The notes: generated from the sequence alone by a model not told the origin. Positions 43,468 through 53,682 are shown, counted from the first letter of the stretch. The stretch: 64,000 bases of DNA from Flavisphingomonas formosensis (GCF_009755815.1 NZ_WRPK01000002.1:675112-739111), one strand, 5' to 3'. Made by a program: numbers and translations.

Positions 43468-46400
43468 ATGCGTCTGTCGCGTTTCTTCATCGACCGCCCG
43501 ATCTTCGCGGCCGTCATCGCGGTGATCATCACCGTGGTCGGCGCGCTCGCCTTCGCCGGGCTGCCCGTCTCGCAATATCCCGACGTCGTCCCGCCGACGG
43601 TGACGGTCTCCGCCACCTATCCCGGCGCCTCCGCCGAGACCGTGGCCGAGACCATCGCCGCGCCGATCGAGCAGGAGATCAACGGCGTCGACAACATGCT
43701 CTACATGAGCTCGCAATCGACCGGCGACGGCAAGCTCACCATCACCGTCACCTTCAAGATCGGCACCAACCTCGATGCCGCGCAGGTGCTGGTGCAGAAC
43801 CGGGTCGCGGTGGCGACGCCGCGCCTGCCCGAGGAGGTGCAGCGCCTCGGCGTCGTCACGCGCAAGACCTCGCCCGACTTCCTGATGGTCGTGAACCTGC
43901 AGTCCCCGGACAACACGTTCGACCGCAACTATCTCTCCAACTATGCGCTCACCAAGGTGCGCGACCGGCTGGCCCGCATCGACGGCGTCGGCGACGTGCA
44001 GCTGTTCGGCGCGCGCGACTATGGCATGCGCATCTGGATCGATCCGGGCCGCGCCGCCGCGCTGAACCTAACCGCCGGCGAGATCGTCGCCGCGCTGCGC
44101 GCGCAGAACGTGCAGGTCGCCTCGGGCGAGATCGGCCAGCCGCCCTACAGCACCGGCCAGGCCTTCCAGGTCGGCGTCGAGATGCAGGGCCGGCTCACCG
44201 ATCCCAAGCAGTTCGCCGACATCGTCGTGCGCACCGATCCCGACGGCCACCAGGTGCGCGTGTCCGACGTCGCCCGGGTCGAGCTCGGCGCGCAGGATTA
44301 TGGCATCAACACCTATCTGAGCGGCAAGCCCACCGTGGTGATCGCGGTGATGCAGCGGCCCGGATCCAACGCGCTCGCCGCCGCGCAGGCCGTTCAGGCG
44401 GAGATGGACGCGCTGTCCAAGGGCTTCCCCAAGGGCCTCGAATATAGCGTCATCTACAACCCGACCGAGTTCATCAGCCAGTCGATCGACGCGGTCTACC
44501 ACACGCTCGGCGAGGCGATGATCCTGGTCGTGCTCGTCATCCTGATCTTCCTGCAGAACTGGCGCGCCGCGGTGATCCCGATCGTGGCCATCCCGGTCTC
44601 GCTGGTCGGCACCTTCGCGGTGCTCGCCGCGCTCGGCTATTCGCTCAACACCCTGTCCTTGTTCGGCCTGGTGCTCGCCATCGGCATCGTCGTCGACGAC
44701 GCGATCGTCGTGGTCGAGAATGTCGAACGCAACATCGAGGAGGGGATGAAGCCCCTCGAGGCTGCCCGCGTCTCGATGGACGAGGTGTCGGCGGCGCTGG
44801 TGGCGATCGTGCTCGTGCTGTGCGCAGTGTTCGTGCCGACCCTGTTCCTGACCGGCCTCAGCGGCGCCTTCTACAAGCAGTTCGCGGTGACCATCTCGAC
44901 CGCGACGATCATCTCGCTGCTGCTCTCGCTCACCCTGTCGCCGGCGCTGGCGGCGCTGCTGCTGCGCGCCCGGCATGGCGGAGAGGCGCCGCCGGCAGGC
45001 AATCGCTGGCAGCGGCTCGCGCGCGGCGCGGCGGATGGGTTCAACCGCGGCTTCGACCGGCTGGGCAATGGGTATGCCCGCCTGACCCGCTTCCTGGTGC
45101 TGCGGCCGAAGAAGATGCTGACCGTCTATGGCGGCCTGATCGCGGCGACGGTCGCCCTGTTCTGGGCGACGCCGGGCGGCTTCGTGCCGCAGCAGGACCA
45201 GGGCTATTTCGCCGCCGTCGTCTTCCTGCCCTCCGGCGCCTCGCTGCAGCGGACCGACGAAGTGACCCGCGAGGTCGCCGCCCGTATCCTGCCGATCAAG
45301 GGGCTGCGCGGCGCGGTTATGTTCGCCGGCTTCCACGGGCCCTCGCAGACCGCGGCGCCCAACTCGGCCGCGATCTACTTCCCGTTCAAGAGCTTCGCCG
45401 AGCGCAGCAAGGAAGGCGTGACCTACAAGGGCATCATGGACCAGGCCGCCAAGGCGATCGAAGGCTATGACAAGGCCAAAATCCTGCTGCTGCCGCCGCC
45501 GACCATCCAGGGCATCGTGCCCGCCGGCGGCTATCGCATCATGGTGGAGGACAAGGAGGGGCGCGGCTATGCCGGGCTCGCCAAGGCGGCGGGCGACATG
45601 ATCGCCAAGGCCAACCAGACCGCCGGCCTCACCCAGGTCTACACGCTGTTCGACATGGGCACGCCGCGCATCTTCGCCGATGTCGACCGCCGCAAGGCCG
45701 ATCTGCTCGGCGTTCCGCCGGAGCGGGTGTTCGAGGCGATGCAGGTCTATCTCGGCTCCACCTTCGTCAACGACTTCAACCTGCTCGGCCGCACCTATCG
45801 CGTGACCGCGCAGGCCGACGCGCCCTATCGCGGCTCGGTCGCCGACATCGCCAATCTCAAGGCGCGGTCGGACTCGGGGGCGATGGTGCCGATCGGATCG
45901 GTCTCCACCTTCCGCGACAAGACCGGCCCCTATCGCGTCGTGCGCTACAACCTCATGCCGGCGGTGGAGGTGGACGGCAACACGCCGCCGGGCTTCTCCT
46001 CCGGCCAGTCGCTCTCCATCATGAACAAGCTCGCCGATACGCTGCCCGCCGGCTACACCAGCGAGTGGACGGGCATCGCCTATCAGCAGGAGACCGCGGG
46101 CAACACGGCGGGCATCGTCTTCGGCATGGCCGTGCTGTTCGTCTTCCTGGTGCTGGCGGCGCAATATGAGAGCCTGACCCTGCCGCTGGCGATCATCCTG
46201 ATCGTGCCGATGTGCCTGCTCGCCGCGATGACCGGCGTGAACATCCGGGGCATGGACAATAATATCCTGACCCAGATCGGCCTCGTCGTGCTGATCGCGC
46301 TCGCCGCCAAGAACGCCATCCTTGTGGTCGAGTTCGCCAAGCAGGCCGAGGAGGAGCAGGGCCTCTCGCCCGTCGAGGCGGCGGTGCATGCCGCGCGCAC

Positions 46401-46650
46401 CCGGCTGCGCCCGATCCTGATGACCAGCTTCGCCTTCATCCTCGGCGCCGTGCCGCTGGTGATCGCGAGCGGAGCCGGCGCCGAGCTGCGCCAGGCGCTG
46501 GGCACCGCGGTGTTCTTCGGCATGGTCGGCGTCACCGGCTTCGGCCTGATCTTCACCCCCACCTTCTACGTCGTCTGCCGCGCGCTCGGCGACCGCGTCG
46601 CCCGCCTGCGCGGCCGCGGCAACGCGCCGACGCTGCAACCGGCCGAATGA
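43468..46650 (+). CDS. RND multidrug efflux permease (MexF/AcrB, HAE1 type)
   Basis: A 1060-residue proton-driven transporter with twelve transmembrane helices and two large periplasmic loops. The start FFIDRPIFAAVIAVIITVVG is typical. TM4 carries the proton-relay Asp pair in LAIGIVVDDAIVVVENVERN, the TM10 region has LVVLIALAAKNAILVVEFAK, and GGFVPQQDQGYF is conserved. It should export hydrophobic or amphipathic compounds. Substrate specificity cannot be read. It overlaps the upstream start of the outer-membrane factor frame. Confidence 0.96.
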   Translation: MRLSRFFIDRPIFAAVIAVIITVVGALAFAGLPVSQYPDVVPPTVTVSATYPGASAETVAETIAAPIEQEINGVDNMLYMSSQSTGDGKLTITVTFKIGTNLDAAQVLVQNRVAVATPRLPEEVQRLGVVTRKTSPDFLMVVNLQSPDNTFDRNYLSNYALTKVRDRLARIDGVGDVQLFGARDYGMRIWIDPGRAAALNLTAGEIVAALRAQNVQVASGEIGQPPYSTGQAFQVGVEMQGRLTDPKQFADIVVRTDPDGHQVRVSDVARVELGAQDYGINTYLSGKPTVVIAVMQRPGSNALAAAQAVQAEMDALSKGFPKGLEYSVIYNPTEFISQSIDAVYHTLGEAMILVVLVILIFLQNWRAAVIPIVAIPVSLVGTFAVLAALGYSLNTLSLFGLVLAIGIVVDDAIVVVENVERNIEEGMKPLEAARVSMDEVSAALVAIVLVLCAVFVPTLFLTGLSGAFYKQFAVTISTATIISLLLSLTLSPALAALLLRARHGGEAPPAGNRWQRLARGAADGFNRGFDRLGNGYARLTRFLVLRPKKMLTVYGGLIAATVALFWATPGGFVPQQDQGYFAAVVFLPSGASLQRTDEVTREVAARILPIKGLRGAVMFAGFHGPSQTAAPNSAAIYFPFKSFAERSKEGVTYKGIMDQAAKAIEGYDKAKILLLPPPTIQGIVPAGGYRIMVEDKEGRGYAGLAKAAGDMIAKANQTAGLTQVYTLFDMGTPRIFADVDRRKADLLGVPPERVFEAMQVYLGSTFVNDFNLLGRTYRVTAQADAPYRGSVADIANLKARSDSGAMVPIGSVSTFRDKTGPYRVVRYNLMPAVEVDGNTPPGFSSGQSLSIMNKLADTLPAGYTSEWTGIAYQQETAGNTAGIVFGMAVLFVFLVLAAQYESLTLPLAIILIVPMCLLAAMTGVNIRGMDNNILTQIGLVVLIALAAKNAILVVEFAKQAEEEQGLSPVEAAVHAARTRLRPILMTSFAFILGAVPLVIASGAGAELRQALGTAVFFGMVGVTGFGLIFTPTFYVVCRALGDRVARLRGRGNAPTLQPAE

Positions 46651-46661
46651 GGACCATCGCC

Positions 46662-48104
46662 ATGACCAAAGGCCTGCTTGCATTGCTGCTCGGCGCGACC
46701 TCGCTGACCGCCTGCGCCGTGGGGCCGGACTATCACCGGCCCGAAACCTCCGCCACCGCCGCCGCGCCGTTCATCGGCACGGCGAATCCGGTGGTGACGA
46801 CCGCCGCGACCGACGACCGCTGGTGGCAGCTCTATCGTGATCCCGTGCTCGACCGGCTGATCGCCGATGCGCTCGCCGCCAACACCGACATCCGGGTGGC
46901 CATCGCGCATCTCGAAAAGGCGCGCGCGCAATTGCGCGGCGCGCGGTCGGACCGGCTGCCGCAAACCGACATCGCGGGATCGCTGACCGACAGCCGCGTA
47001 CCCGCGTCGCAGGTGCTGCCCGGCACCGACCGGCAGAATTGGAGCGCGGACGGCGGCCTCAACGTCAACTACGAGATCGACCTGTTCGGCCGGGTGAAGC
47101 GCAGCATCCAGGCCGCGCGCGGCGATCTTGGCGCAGCGCAGGGCGATGCCGACGCGGTGCGCGTCGCCGTGGTCAGCGACACGGTGCGCGCCTATGTCGA
47201 CGCGACGTCGGCGGCCGCGCGGATCGCGGTGGCGCAGCATACTGTGGACCTGCTCGACCGATCGATCCGCATCACCAGCGCCCGCTTCGATGCCGGCCGG
47301 TCCGACCGGCTCGACGTGATCCGGGTGACGGCGCTGCGCGACCAGCAGAAGGCGCTGATCCCGAGCATCGTCGCCGAGCGCGACGCGGCGCTGTTCCGCC
47401 TCGCGACCTTGACCGGACGCACCCCGCAGGAGCTGCCCGCCGAGGTGCGCGACCGCACGACGACGCCGACGCTCGACCAGCCGATCCCGGTCGGCGACGG
47501 CCGCGCGCTGCTCGCCCGCCGGCCCGACGTGCGCGCCGCCGAAAGGCGGCTGGCGGCGGACACGGCGCGCATCGGCGTCGCCACCGCCGATCTCTATCCG
47601 CGCATCTCGCTCGGCGGGTCGGTCGGCACGACCAGCCTCGGCCTCGGCGACGTGGTCGGCGGCGGGCCGTTCCGCTGGCTGTTCGGATCGCTGATCAGCT
47701 GGAGCTTCCCCAACCAGGAGGCGATCCGCGCCCGCATCGGCGGCGCCAAGGCGGACACGGCCGCGTCGCTCGCCAGCTTCGACGGCACGGTGCTGCGCGC
47801 GCTGGAAGAGACCGAGACCGCCCTCTCCGCCTATCAGCATGCGGTGGAGCGCCAGCAGACCCTGGTCGCCGCCCGTGACGAGGCGGCGCGCGCCGCGCGG
47901 ATCAGCCTGGCGCGGCAACGGGAGGGACAGATCGATTTCCTGACCGTGCTCGACGCGCAGCGCACGCTGGCGGGCGCCGAGGCGGACCTCGCCGATGCCG
48001 GCCGCGATGTCGGCTTCGCGCAGGTGGATCTGTTCCGGGCGTTGGGCGGCGGCTGGCAGGATGCGTCGGAGACACGGACGGCGGAGGCGATGCCGGCGGG
48101 GTGA
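46662..48104 (+). CDS. Outer-membrane efflux lipoprotein (NodT/OprM type)
   Basis: A 480-residue TolC-like channel. A lipoprotein signal ends in LTAC, and the mature start AVGPDYHRPE is typical of NodT-family factors. Two outer-membrane-efflux domains follow; the first has WWQLYRDPVLDRLIADALAANTDIRVA and the second VGDGRALLARRPDVRAAERRLA. The ATG at 46662 has GAGGA nine bases upstream; an earlier ATG at 46647 overlaps the pump stop but lacks a ribosome-binding site. Confidence 0.92.
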   Translation: MTKGLLALLLGATSLTACAVGPDYHRPETSATAAAPFIGTANPVVTTAATDDRWWQLYRDPVLDRLIADALAANTDIRVAIAHLEKARAQLRGARSDRLPQTDIAGSLTDSRVPASQVLPGTDRQNWSADGGLNVNYEIDLFGRVKRSIQAARGDLGAAQGDADAVRVAVVSDTVRAYVDATSAAARIAVAQHTVDLLDRSIRITSARFDAGRSDRLDVIRVTALRDQQKALIPSIVAERDAALFRLATLTGRTPQELPAEVRDRTTTPTLDQPIPVGDGRALLARRPDVRAAERRLAADTARIGVATADLYPRISLGGSVGTTSLGLGDVVGGGPFRWLFGSLISWSFPNQEAIRARIGGAKADTAASLASFDGTVLRALEETETALSAYQHAVERQQTLVAARDEAARAARISLARQREGQIDFLTVLDAQRTLAGAEADLADAGRDVGFAQVDLFRALGGGWQDASETRTAEAMPAG

Positions 48105-48164
48105 TGGTCAGCGCGGCTTTTTCTTCTTCATCATCCCGGCTCAGCGGGTCGCTTCGCTGATCCG

Positions 48165-48219
48165 GGATCCATTCGCCGCAGCGTTGCCAATAAGACGCGA
48201 CGCTGCGGCGAATGGATCC
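48165..48219. repeat. Inverted repeat after the efflux operon
   Basis: Perfect 20-base arms, GGATCCATTCGCCGCAGCGT and its complement, flank a 15-base loop. Next to it (48244-48261) is CCTGAGCGAAGTCGAAGG, a repeat frequently seen in sphingomonad genomes. The 330-base stretch 48105-48434 holds only these elements and no gene. Confidence 0.65.
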
Positions 48220-48434
48220 TGACTTCGCCGCAGGCGAGTTTATCCTGAGCGAAGTCGAAGGGTCAGGATGACGGACAAAGGCTTTGGGGCATCGAGCCCC
48301 CACCGACCACTGACCCACCCCTGACCTCTCCCTTGCAGGGAGGGGAATAGCGAAGATGGCGCTATGTGCGCAGGGCGGCTCTTTTTAAAACTTGGCGCCA
48401 TTGACTCCGCCGCAGGCAGCGGCGACGAGGGGCG

Positions 48435-49391
48435 GTGCATAACGATTATCCAGACAGCGGCCGGAATTCCGTACGGCCTGCCCTTCGAGAGCAACTCCGC
48501 ATCGACGTGACGGAGGCGGCCGCGCTCGGCTGCGCTGCCCATATCGCGGTCGAGCTGATCGTGCCGGGCGACGCAGTTCCGCGCTTCTTGTTCGTCTGCG
48601 TGCCCGGCGGCGGTATGAACAGCCGCTACTTCGATCTGCCGACACCGCCCGGCGAGACGGAGGTGAGCTTCGCGCGGGCGATGCTGGCAGAGGGCCATGC
48701 CGTGGCGATGATCGATCCGCTCGGTGTCGGCGGCAGCAGCGTGCCGGAGGATGGCTTCGCGCTGCATCCGGACCGGATGGCGGAGAGCCATGCGGTGGCG
48801 ACCCGGCAGATTCTCGGCGGCCTCCGTGCCGGCACGCTGATCGAGGGATATCCAGCTGCGCCGGAGCTGCGGTCGATCGGCGTCGGCCATTCGATGGGGG
48901 CGCTGCTCACCATCGTGCAGCAGGCGGCCGAGCCGATGCATGATGCGCTTGCCCTGTTCGGCTTCCACACCGGCGGCCTGCCGGCGCAGCTCAGCGAGGG
49001 GGATTTTGGGCTCGATCCGGTCGATACGCGCACCCGGCTGGTCGAGTTGACGCGCAAGCGCTTCCCCGATGCCTTCATCGCGCTGGAGCCGCCGCCGAGC
49101 AGCCGGCCGGTCTCCGCCGCCGTCGCGATCGACCGCGTCTATCTGACACCTTCCTATATGGCGATGCTGCCGGGCATGATCGCGGCGGATGCCGCGGCGA
49201 TCGACGTGCCGGTGCTGATCGCGCTCGGCGACGGAGACCTGCACAGGGAGCCCCATCGCACGCCGGCCGCCTACGCCGGCAGCCCGGACATCACCTTGCT
49301 GGTGCTGCCGGATACCAAGCATAACCATTTCATCTATCCGAGCCGCACCCGCTTCTTCGATCGGGTGGCGCGCTGGGCGGAGGCGCTATGA
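48435..49391 (+). CDS. Alpha/beta-hydrolase
   Basis: A 318-residue alpha/beta-hydrolase-fold enzyme without a signal peptide. The nucleophile elbow is GHSMGALLTI, the oxyanion region is VCVPGGGMNSRYF, an acidic residue lies in LIALGDGDLHREP, and the His is in DTKHNHFIYPSR. The start is GTG at 48435. Its end overlaps the epimerase start by four bases. With the following epimerase and acyl-CoA synthetase it suggests breakdown of an ester or lactone to an acid that is then activated, but the substrate is unknown. Confidence 0.82.
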   Translation: MHNDYPDSGRNSVRPALREQLRIDVTEAAALGCAAHIAVELIVPGDAVPRFLFVCVPGGGMNSRYFDLPTPPGETEVSFARAMLAEGHAVAMIDPLGVGGSSVPEDGFALHPDRMAESHAVATRQILGGLRAGTLIEGYPAAPELRSIGVGHSMGALLTIVQQAAEPMHDALALFGFHTGGLPAQLSEGDFGLDPVDTRTRLVELTRKRFPDAFIALEPPPSSRPVSAAVAIDRVYLTPSYMAMLPGMIAADAAAIDVPVLIALGDGDLHREPHRTPAAYAGSPDITLLVLPDTKHNHFIYPSRTRFFDRVARWAEAL

Positions 49392-50482
49392 AAACGGCCT
49401 TGGTGATTGGCGGCGGCGGGCCGACGGGGCCGCATATCGTCGAGGGGCTGCGGGCGCGCGGCTATCGCGTCGCGGTGCTCAACCGCGGCGTGCATCCGGT
49501 GGAGCTGCCCGACGATGTCGAGCGGATCGTCGGCGATCCGCATTTCCTGGAGCCGCTGCGCGAGGCGATCGGCACGCGCAGCTTCGACCTCGTGGTCGCC
49601 AGCTATGGCCGGCTCGGCATCGTCGCCGAGGCCTTTGCCGGGCGGACCGAACGGTTCATCGGCGTCGGCGGCTTCGTCGGCTATCGCGGCTTCTACGCGC
49701 CGGAAACGACCCGGCCCTCGGGCCTGCCGATCCCGACACCGGAGGATTGGCCGCTGGTCTCCGATCCGGCCGAGCACAAGTTCGCCGCGCTGGTCGCCGC
49801 CGCCGAGGCCGCGGTGCTGCGTCACCATCCCGGCGCCACGCTGTTCCGCTATCCCTATGTCTACGGCCCGCGCCAGCTCGTGCCGCGCGAATGGTCGGTG
49901 GTGCGGCGCGTGCTCGACGGGCGGCGCGCCATCGTGCTGATCAACGGCGGCATGGGGCTGCTCACCCATGGATACGCGGCCAACATCGCCCATGCGGTGA
50001 TGCTTGCGATCGACAATCCCGCCATTGCGGGCGGCAAGGCCTATAATCTCGGCGACGAGGTGCAGCTCGATCTCCGCCAGTTCGTCGAGCTGGCAGGCGA
50101 CGCGCTGGGCGTCACGCTGGAGATCGCCTCGGTACCCGATACGCCCGCCACGCGCAGCGCCGCGCTGGCACCGCTCACCGACCATAAGCTGATGGACATC
50201 CACCGCATCCGCGCCGAACTCGGCTATCGCGACGTGGTGCCGACGATCGAGGCGGTGCAGCGCACGGTGCGCTGGTATCGCGACCATCCGCTGGAACGCG
50301 GCGGCGAGATCGAGCGGCGGATGCTCGACGTGTTCGACTATGCCGCCGAGGACCGGCTGATCGCGCTGGCGCGCGATTTCGCGGCACAGGCAGCCAGGGT
50401 GGAAGTGACCAAGATGGACGATGCGCATCCCTATGCCCACCCCAAGACCGCCGGCACGGAGCGCGACCATCGTGGCCGCTGA
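49388..50482 (+). CDS. NAD-dependent epimerase/dehydratase-family protein
   Basis: A 364-residue atypical short-chain dehydrogenase. The Rossmann motif is LVIGGGGPTGPHIVEGL. Later elements are FIGVGGFVGYRGFYAP (strand 5), RYPYVYGPRQLVPREW and NLGDEVQLDLRQFVELAG. Catalytic Tyr-Lys are not in the standard YxxxK spacing. It is translationally coupled to the hydrolase upstream and overlaps the CoA ligase downstream by 11 bases. Confidence 0.82.
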   Translation: MKTALVIGGGGPTGPHIVEGLRARGYRVAVLNRGVHPVELPDDVERIVGDPHFLEPLREAIGTRSFDLVVASYGRLGIVAEAFAGRTERFIGVGGFVGYRGFYAPETTRPSGLPIPTPEDWPLVSDPAEHKFAALVAAAEAAVLRHHPGATLFRYPYVYGPRQLVPREWSVVRRVLDGRRAIVLINGGMGLLTHGYAANIAHAVMLAIDNPAIAGGKAYNLGDEVQLDLRQFVELAGDALGVTLEIASVPDTPATRSAALAPLTDHKLMDIHRIRAELGYRDVVPTIEAVQRTVRWYRDHPLERGGEIERRMLDVFDYAAEDRLIALARDFAAQAARVEVTKMDDAHPYAHPKTAGTERDHRGR

Positions 50483-52586
50483 AGCACCCCGCCCCGACCT
50501 TGCGCGCATGCTGCGCGCCAAACGCATTGCCGTGATCGGCGCGTCCGAGCGCAACCCCTTCTCCGCGCCGGTGGTCCGCAACATCGATCATTTCGGCTTC
50601 AAGGGCGACGTGCTGCTGGTCAACCCGAAGGGCGAGCCGGTCAACGGCCGGCCGACCCTGCGCAGCCCGCGCGAACTGGATGGCCCGATCGACGCGGCCT
50701 TCGTCTGCGTGCCCTCGGCGAACGTGATCGACGTCGTCACCGAGGCGGCCGAGGCGGGCGTCACCGGCTTCGTCATCGTCTCCTCGGGCTTTGCGGAGAC
50801 CGGCGCGGAGGGGCATCGCCAGCAGGAGATATTGCGCAGCATCGCGCGCGAGCGGGGGCTTTCGCTGCTCGGCCCCAACGCGCTCGGCTTCCTCAACTAT
50901 GTCGACGGCGTCGCGCTCTCCACGCTCGAGCGCGAGAATTTCCGCGGCAGCTTCGGCATCGCCTCGGTGTCGGGATCGGTCGGCGGCTATCTCGCCAAGG
51001 TGGCGCATCTCCAGGGCGTCGGCCTGTCGCATGTCGTGCTGGCGGGCAACGAGGCGGGGACGACGATCGCCGACGTGGTCGACTTCCTGGTCGACGATCC
51101 GGAGACGCGCTCGATCGCGGTCTTCCTGGAGGCGATCTACGATCCCGAGCGCTTCGCGCGCGCCGCCGAGCGGGCGCTCGCCATGAAAAAGCCGATCGTC
51201 ATGCTGAAGGCCGGCGCGGCCGAGAACACCGCGCGCCTGGCCGCCGCGCACACCGGCGCGCTGGTCGGCGACGACAAGGCGTTCGACGCCGTGGCGCGCG
51301 AGCTCGGCATATGCCGCGTCGACAGCTATGAGGATCTCGTCGCCACCGCGACATTGCTGCAGCATACCGGCCCGGTCGCCAAGACCGGCGTCGCCGCACT
51401 GACCATATCGGGCGGATCGGGCGAGATATTGTCCGATCTCGCGGGGATGGCGGGCGTCGACTTCCCAGCCTTCTCCGAGACGATCCGGCCCGAGCTGGAC
51501 GCGATCGTCAGCGGCTTTGGCCAGACGCACAATCCGCTGGACCTCACCGGCGCGGCGCTGCGCGACATCAGCCTGTGGGAACGGCTGCTCCAGACGATCG
51601 CCAAGGACGAGACGATCGGCCTGCCGATGTGCATCTGGGACGTGCCGGTCGGCGGCGAGGCCGAGTGGATGAGCGAGACGTTGCGCTCCATCTCGCGCGG
51701 CTATGCCGCTTATCCGTCAGCACCGCCGCTGATCGCGACCGTGACCGAGCCGGTGACCCCCTTCGGCCGCAAGGCGCTGGCCGAGGCCGGACTGCCCGGC
51801 GCGATCCCGGGCCTCAAGCCTGCGGTTGCAGCATTGGTGCAGCATGCGCGCTGGAGCAAGCGCGCGCTCGATCCCCGGCCAGTGAGCCTGTTCGGGACGC
51901 CGGCCCCGGCGCTACCGGTCGGCGAGCGCCCCGTCGGTGAGGCCGCGCTGCTCGACTGGCTGGCCGCGCGCGGCGTGCCGGTGACGCCGCGCCGGCTGGC
52001 GGCAGATGCCGATGCAGCGGTCGCGGCCGCCGAGACGATCGGCTATCCGGTCGCGCTCAAGCTCGCCTCGCCAGATATTGCGCACAAGAGCGAGGTGGGC
52101 GGCGTACGGCTCGATCTCGCCGATGCGGAGACGGTGCGTGCGGCCTTCGCGGCGATCATGGCCGGCCCGCTGGCAGATGCGCGGATCGACGGCGTCGTCG
52201 TCGCGCCGATGCGGCGCCATTCGATCGAGCTCATCATGTCGGTAACGCGCGATCCGGTGTGGGGACCGATGCTGGCGCTGGGGCTCGGGGGCCTCTGGGT
52301 CGAGCTGCTCGGCGACAGCGTGCTGCTGCCGCTGCCGGCCGACGCCCCGCGCATCATCGCTGCGCTGCGCAGCCTCAAGGCGGCGCCGCTGTTCGCCGGC
52401 GCGCGGGGGCGGACGCCGATCGATCTGGACCGGGTCGCGGAAGCGATCGTGGCGTTTGCGAAGGCGGCGATGGCGCTGGGGCCGGATCTCGTCGCGCTGG
52501 AGGTCAATCCGCTCGCGGTATCGCCCGAGGGGGCGGAGGCGATGGATGCGCTCGCCTTGTGGGGCGACCAGAAGCCCCTCCCCTGA
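50472..52586 (+). CDS. ADP-forming acyl-CoA synthetase
   Basis: A 704-residue fused ADP-forming acyl-CoA synthetase. The CoA-binding Rossmann domain (IAVIGASERNPFSAPVVRNI) is followed by succinyl-CoA-ligase-like domains with the active-site phosphohistidine in AAHTGALVGDDKAF. A C-terminal ATP-grasp domain contains YPVALKLASPDIAHKSEVGGV. The start is a GTG at 50472 inside the epimerase gene. The enzyme should convert a carboxylic acid to its CoA thioester. Confidence 0.88.
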   Translation: MAAEAPRPDLARMLRAKRIAVIGASERNPFSAPVVRNIDHFGFKGDVLLVNPKGEPVNGRPTLRSPRELDGPIDAAFVCVPSANVIDVVTEAAEAGVTGFVIVSSGFAETGAEGHRQQEILRSIARERGLSLLGPNALGFLNYVDGVALSTLERENFRGSFGIASVSGSVGGYLAKVAHLQGVGLSHVVLAGNEAGTTIADVVDFLVDDPETRSIAVFLEAIYDPERFARAAERALAMKKPIVMLKAGAAENTARLAAAHTGALVGDDKAFDAVARELGICRVDSYEDLVATATLLQHTGPVAKTGVAALTISGGSGEILSDLAGMAGVDFPAFSETIRPELDAIVSGFGQTHNPLDLTGAALRDISLWERLLQTIAKDETIGLPMCIWDVPVGGEAEWMSETLRSISRGYAAYPSAPPLIATVTEPVTPFGRKALAEAGLPGAIPGLKPAVAALVQHARWSKRALDPRPVSLFGTPAPALPVGERPVGEAALLDWLAARGVPVTPRRLAADADAAVAAAETIGYPVALKLASPDIAHKSEVGGVRLDLADAETVRAAFAAIMAGPLADARIDGVVVAPMRRHSIELIMSVTRDPVWGPMLALGLGGLWVELLGDSVLLPLPADAPRIIAALRSLKAAPLFAGARGRTPIDLDRVAEAIVAFAKAAMALGPDLVALEVNPLAVSPEGAEAMDALALWGDQKPLP

Positions 52587-52730
52587 ACGTCGGGGGTGAA
52601 AGAAGGCGCGGCACGGAAGGCACTGATGTGCCCGGCCCGCCCCACCCGCATAGGACTACCGACCCGCCGCGCGGCAGCATCACGCTGCCGCCGTGGCCGG
52701 CGACATCGGCAGGGCAGAGACCAAGCGGCC

Positions 52731-53507
52731 TCACATATGCGCGCCGCCGTCGATGCGCAGCTCCGTGCCCGTCACGAACTTGCCGTCGTCCGACGCCAGC
52801 ATCGCGATCACGCTCGCCACCACCGACGGCGGCGCGAAGCCCTGCGCGAGGGCGGGCGACATCTTGGCGAACAGGCTCCAGTCGCCGTCGGCGGGAACGC
52901 CGGGATCGTCGCTCATGCCCGACCGGATGCTGCCCGGCTGTACCGAGACGGCGCGCAGCCCCTGCTTGGCATATTCGAGCGCGATGGCGTGGGTGAAGGA
53001 CTGGATGCCGCCCTTGGTCGCGGCATAGGCCGCCATATAGGGATGGGCGAAGGTGGCCGAGGTCGAGCTGAAATTGACGACCACGCCGCGGCCGGAGGCG
53101 AGCAGCGCGGGCAGCGCCTCGCGCGTGACCAGGAAGGTGCCGGTCAGGTTGACGGCGAGCAGCTTGTTCCAGAAGTCGAGCGTCATCTCGTGGGTGTGGC
53201 AGGCGCGCAGGATGCCGGCGGCGTTCACCACCACGTCGAGCCCGCCCAGATCGCGGATCGCACCGCCGATCGCGCCGCGCACCGCATCCTCGCTGGCGAC
53301 GTCCGCCGCCACCGTCGACAGGCGATCGCCGTCGCCCGCCTCCTTCGCCCGCTCGCGCGTGACGGCGAGGCCCGCTTCGGAAATGTCGGTGGCGATGACG
53401 GTGCCGCCCTCCTCGAGCAGACGCGCGACGGTGGCCTGGCCGATGCCCGATCCGGCGCCGGTGATCAGAATCTTGCGATCGTCGAAACGGCGAAGCTGCT
53501 GAGCCAT
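52731..53507 (-). CDS. SDR-family oxidoreductase
   Basis: A 258-residue classical short-chain dehydrogenase. Cofactor motif TGAGSGIGQA, NAAGIL, catalytic Ser in NFSSTSATFA, YAATKGG with Tyr and Lys, and a final VTGTELRIDGGAHM. It should oxidise an alcohol or reduce a carbonyl with NAD(P). It converges on the acyl-CoA synthetase across 144 bases that show nothing else. Confidence 0.92.
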   Translation of the reverse strand: MAQQLRRFDDRKILITGAGSGIGQATVARLLEEGGTVIATDISEAGLAVTRERAKEAGDGDRLSTVAADVASEDAVRGAIGGAIRDLGGLDVVVNAAGILRACHTHEMTLDFWNKLLAVNLTGTFLVTREALPALLASGRGVVVNFSSTSATFAHPYMAAYAATKGGIQSFTHAIALEYAKQGLRAVSVQPGSIRSGMSDDPGVPADGDWSLFAKMSPALAQGFAPPSVVASVIAMLASDDGKFVTGTELRIDGGAHM

Positions 53508-53682
53508 GATGATCCTCCCCGATTATGCGTCCGGCCGGTAGCATCCGCCGCGGCATCCGGCCATCCCGTGCGACGGTGGCGGGGCCGGATCGATTGCCGC
53601 TGGCCCCATTTATGGAATGAGCGAGGGTGGGAATGCGCCAACCTGCTTCCTACCTAAAGCGCTGACCGCAAGGGAGCCCGCA

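Noticed and set aside
44068..46683. 871-codon open frame antisense to the RND pump
   Set aside because: High GC leaves long stop-free antisense frames. The sequence is low-complexity (His/Arg/Gly/Gln-rich) and lies exactly opposite a clear pump gene.
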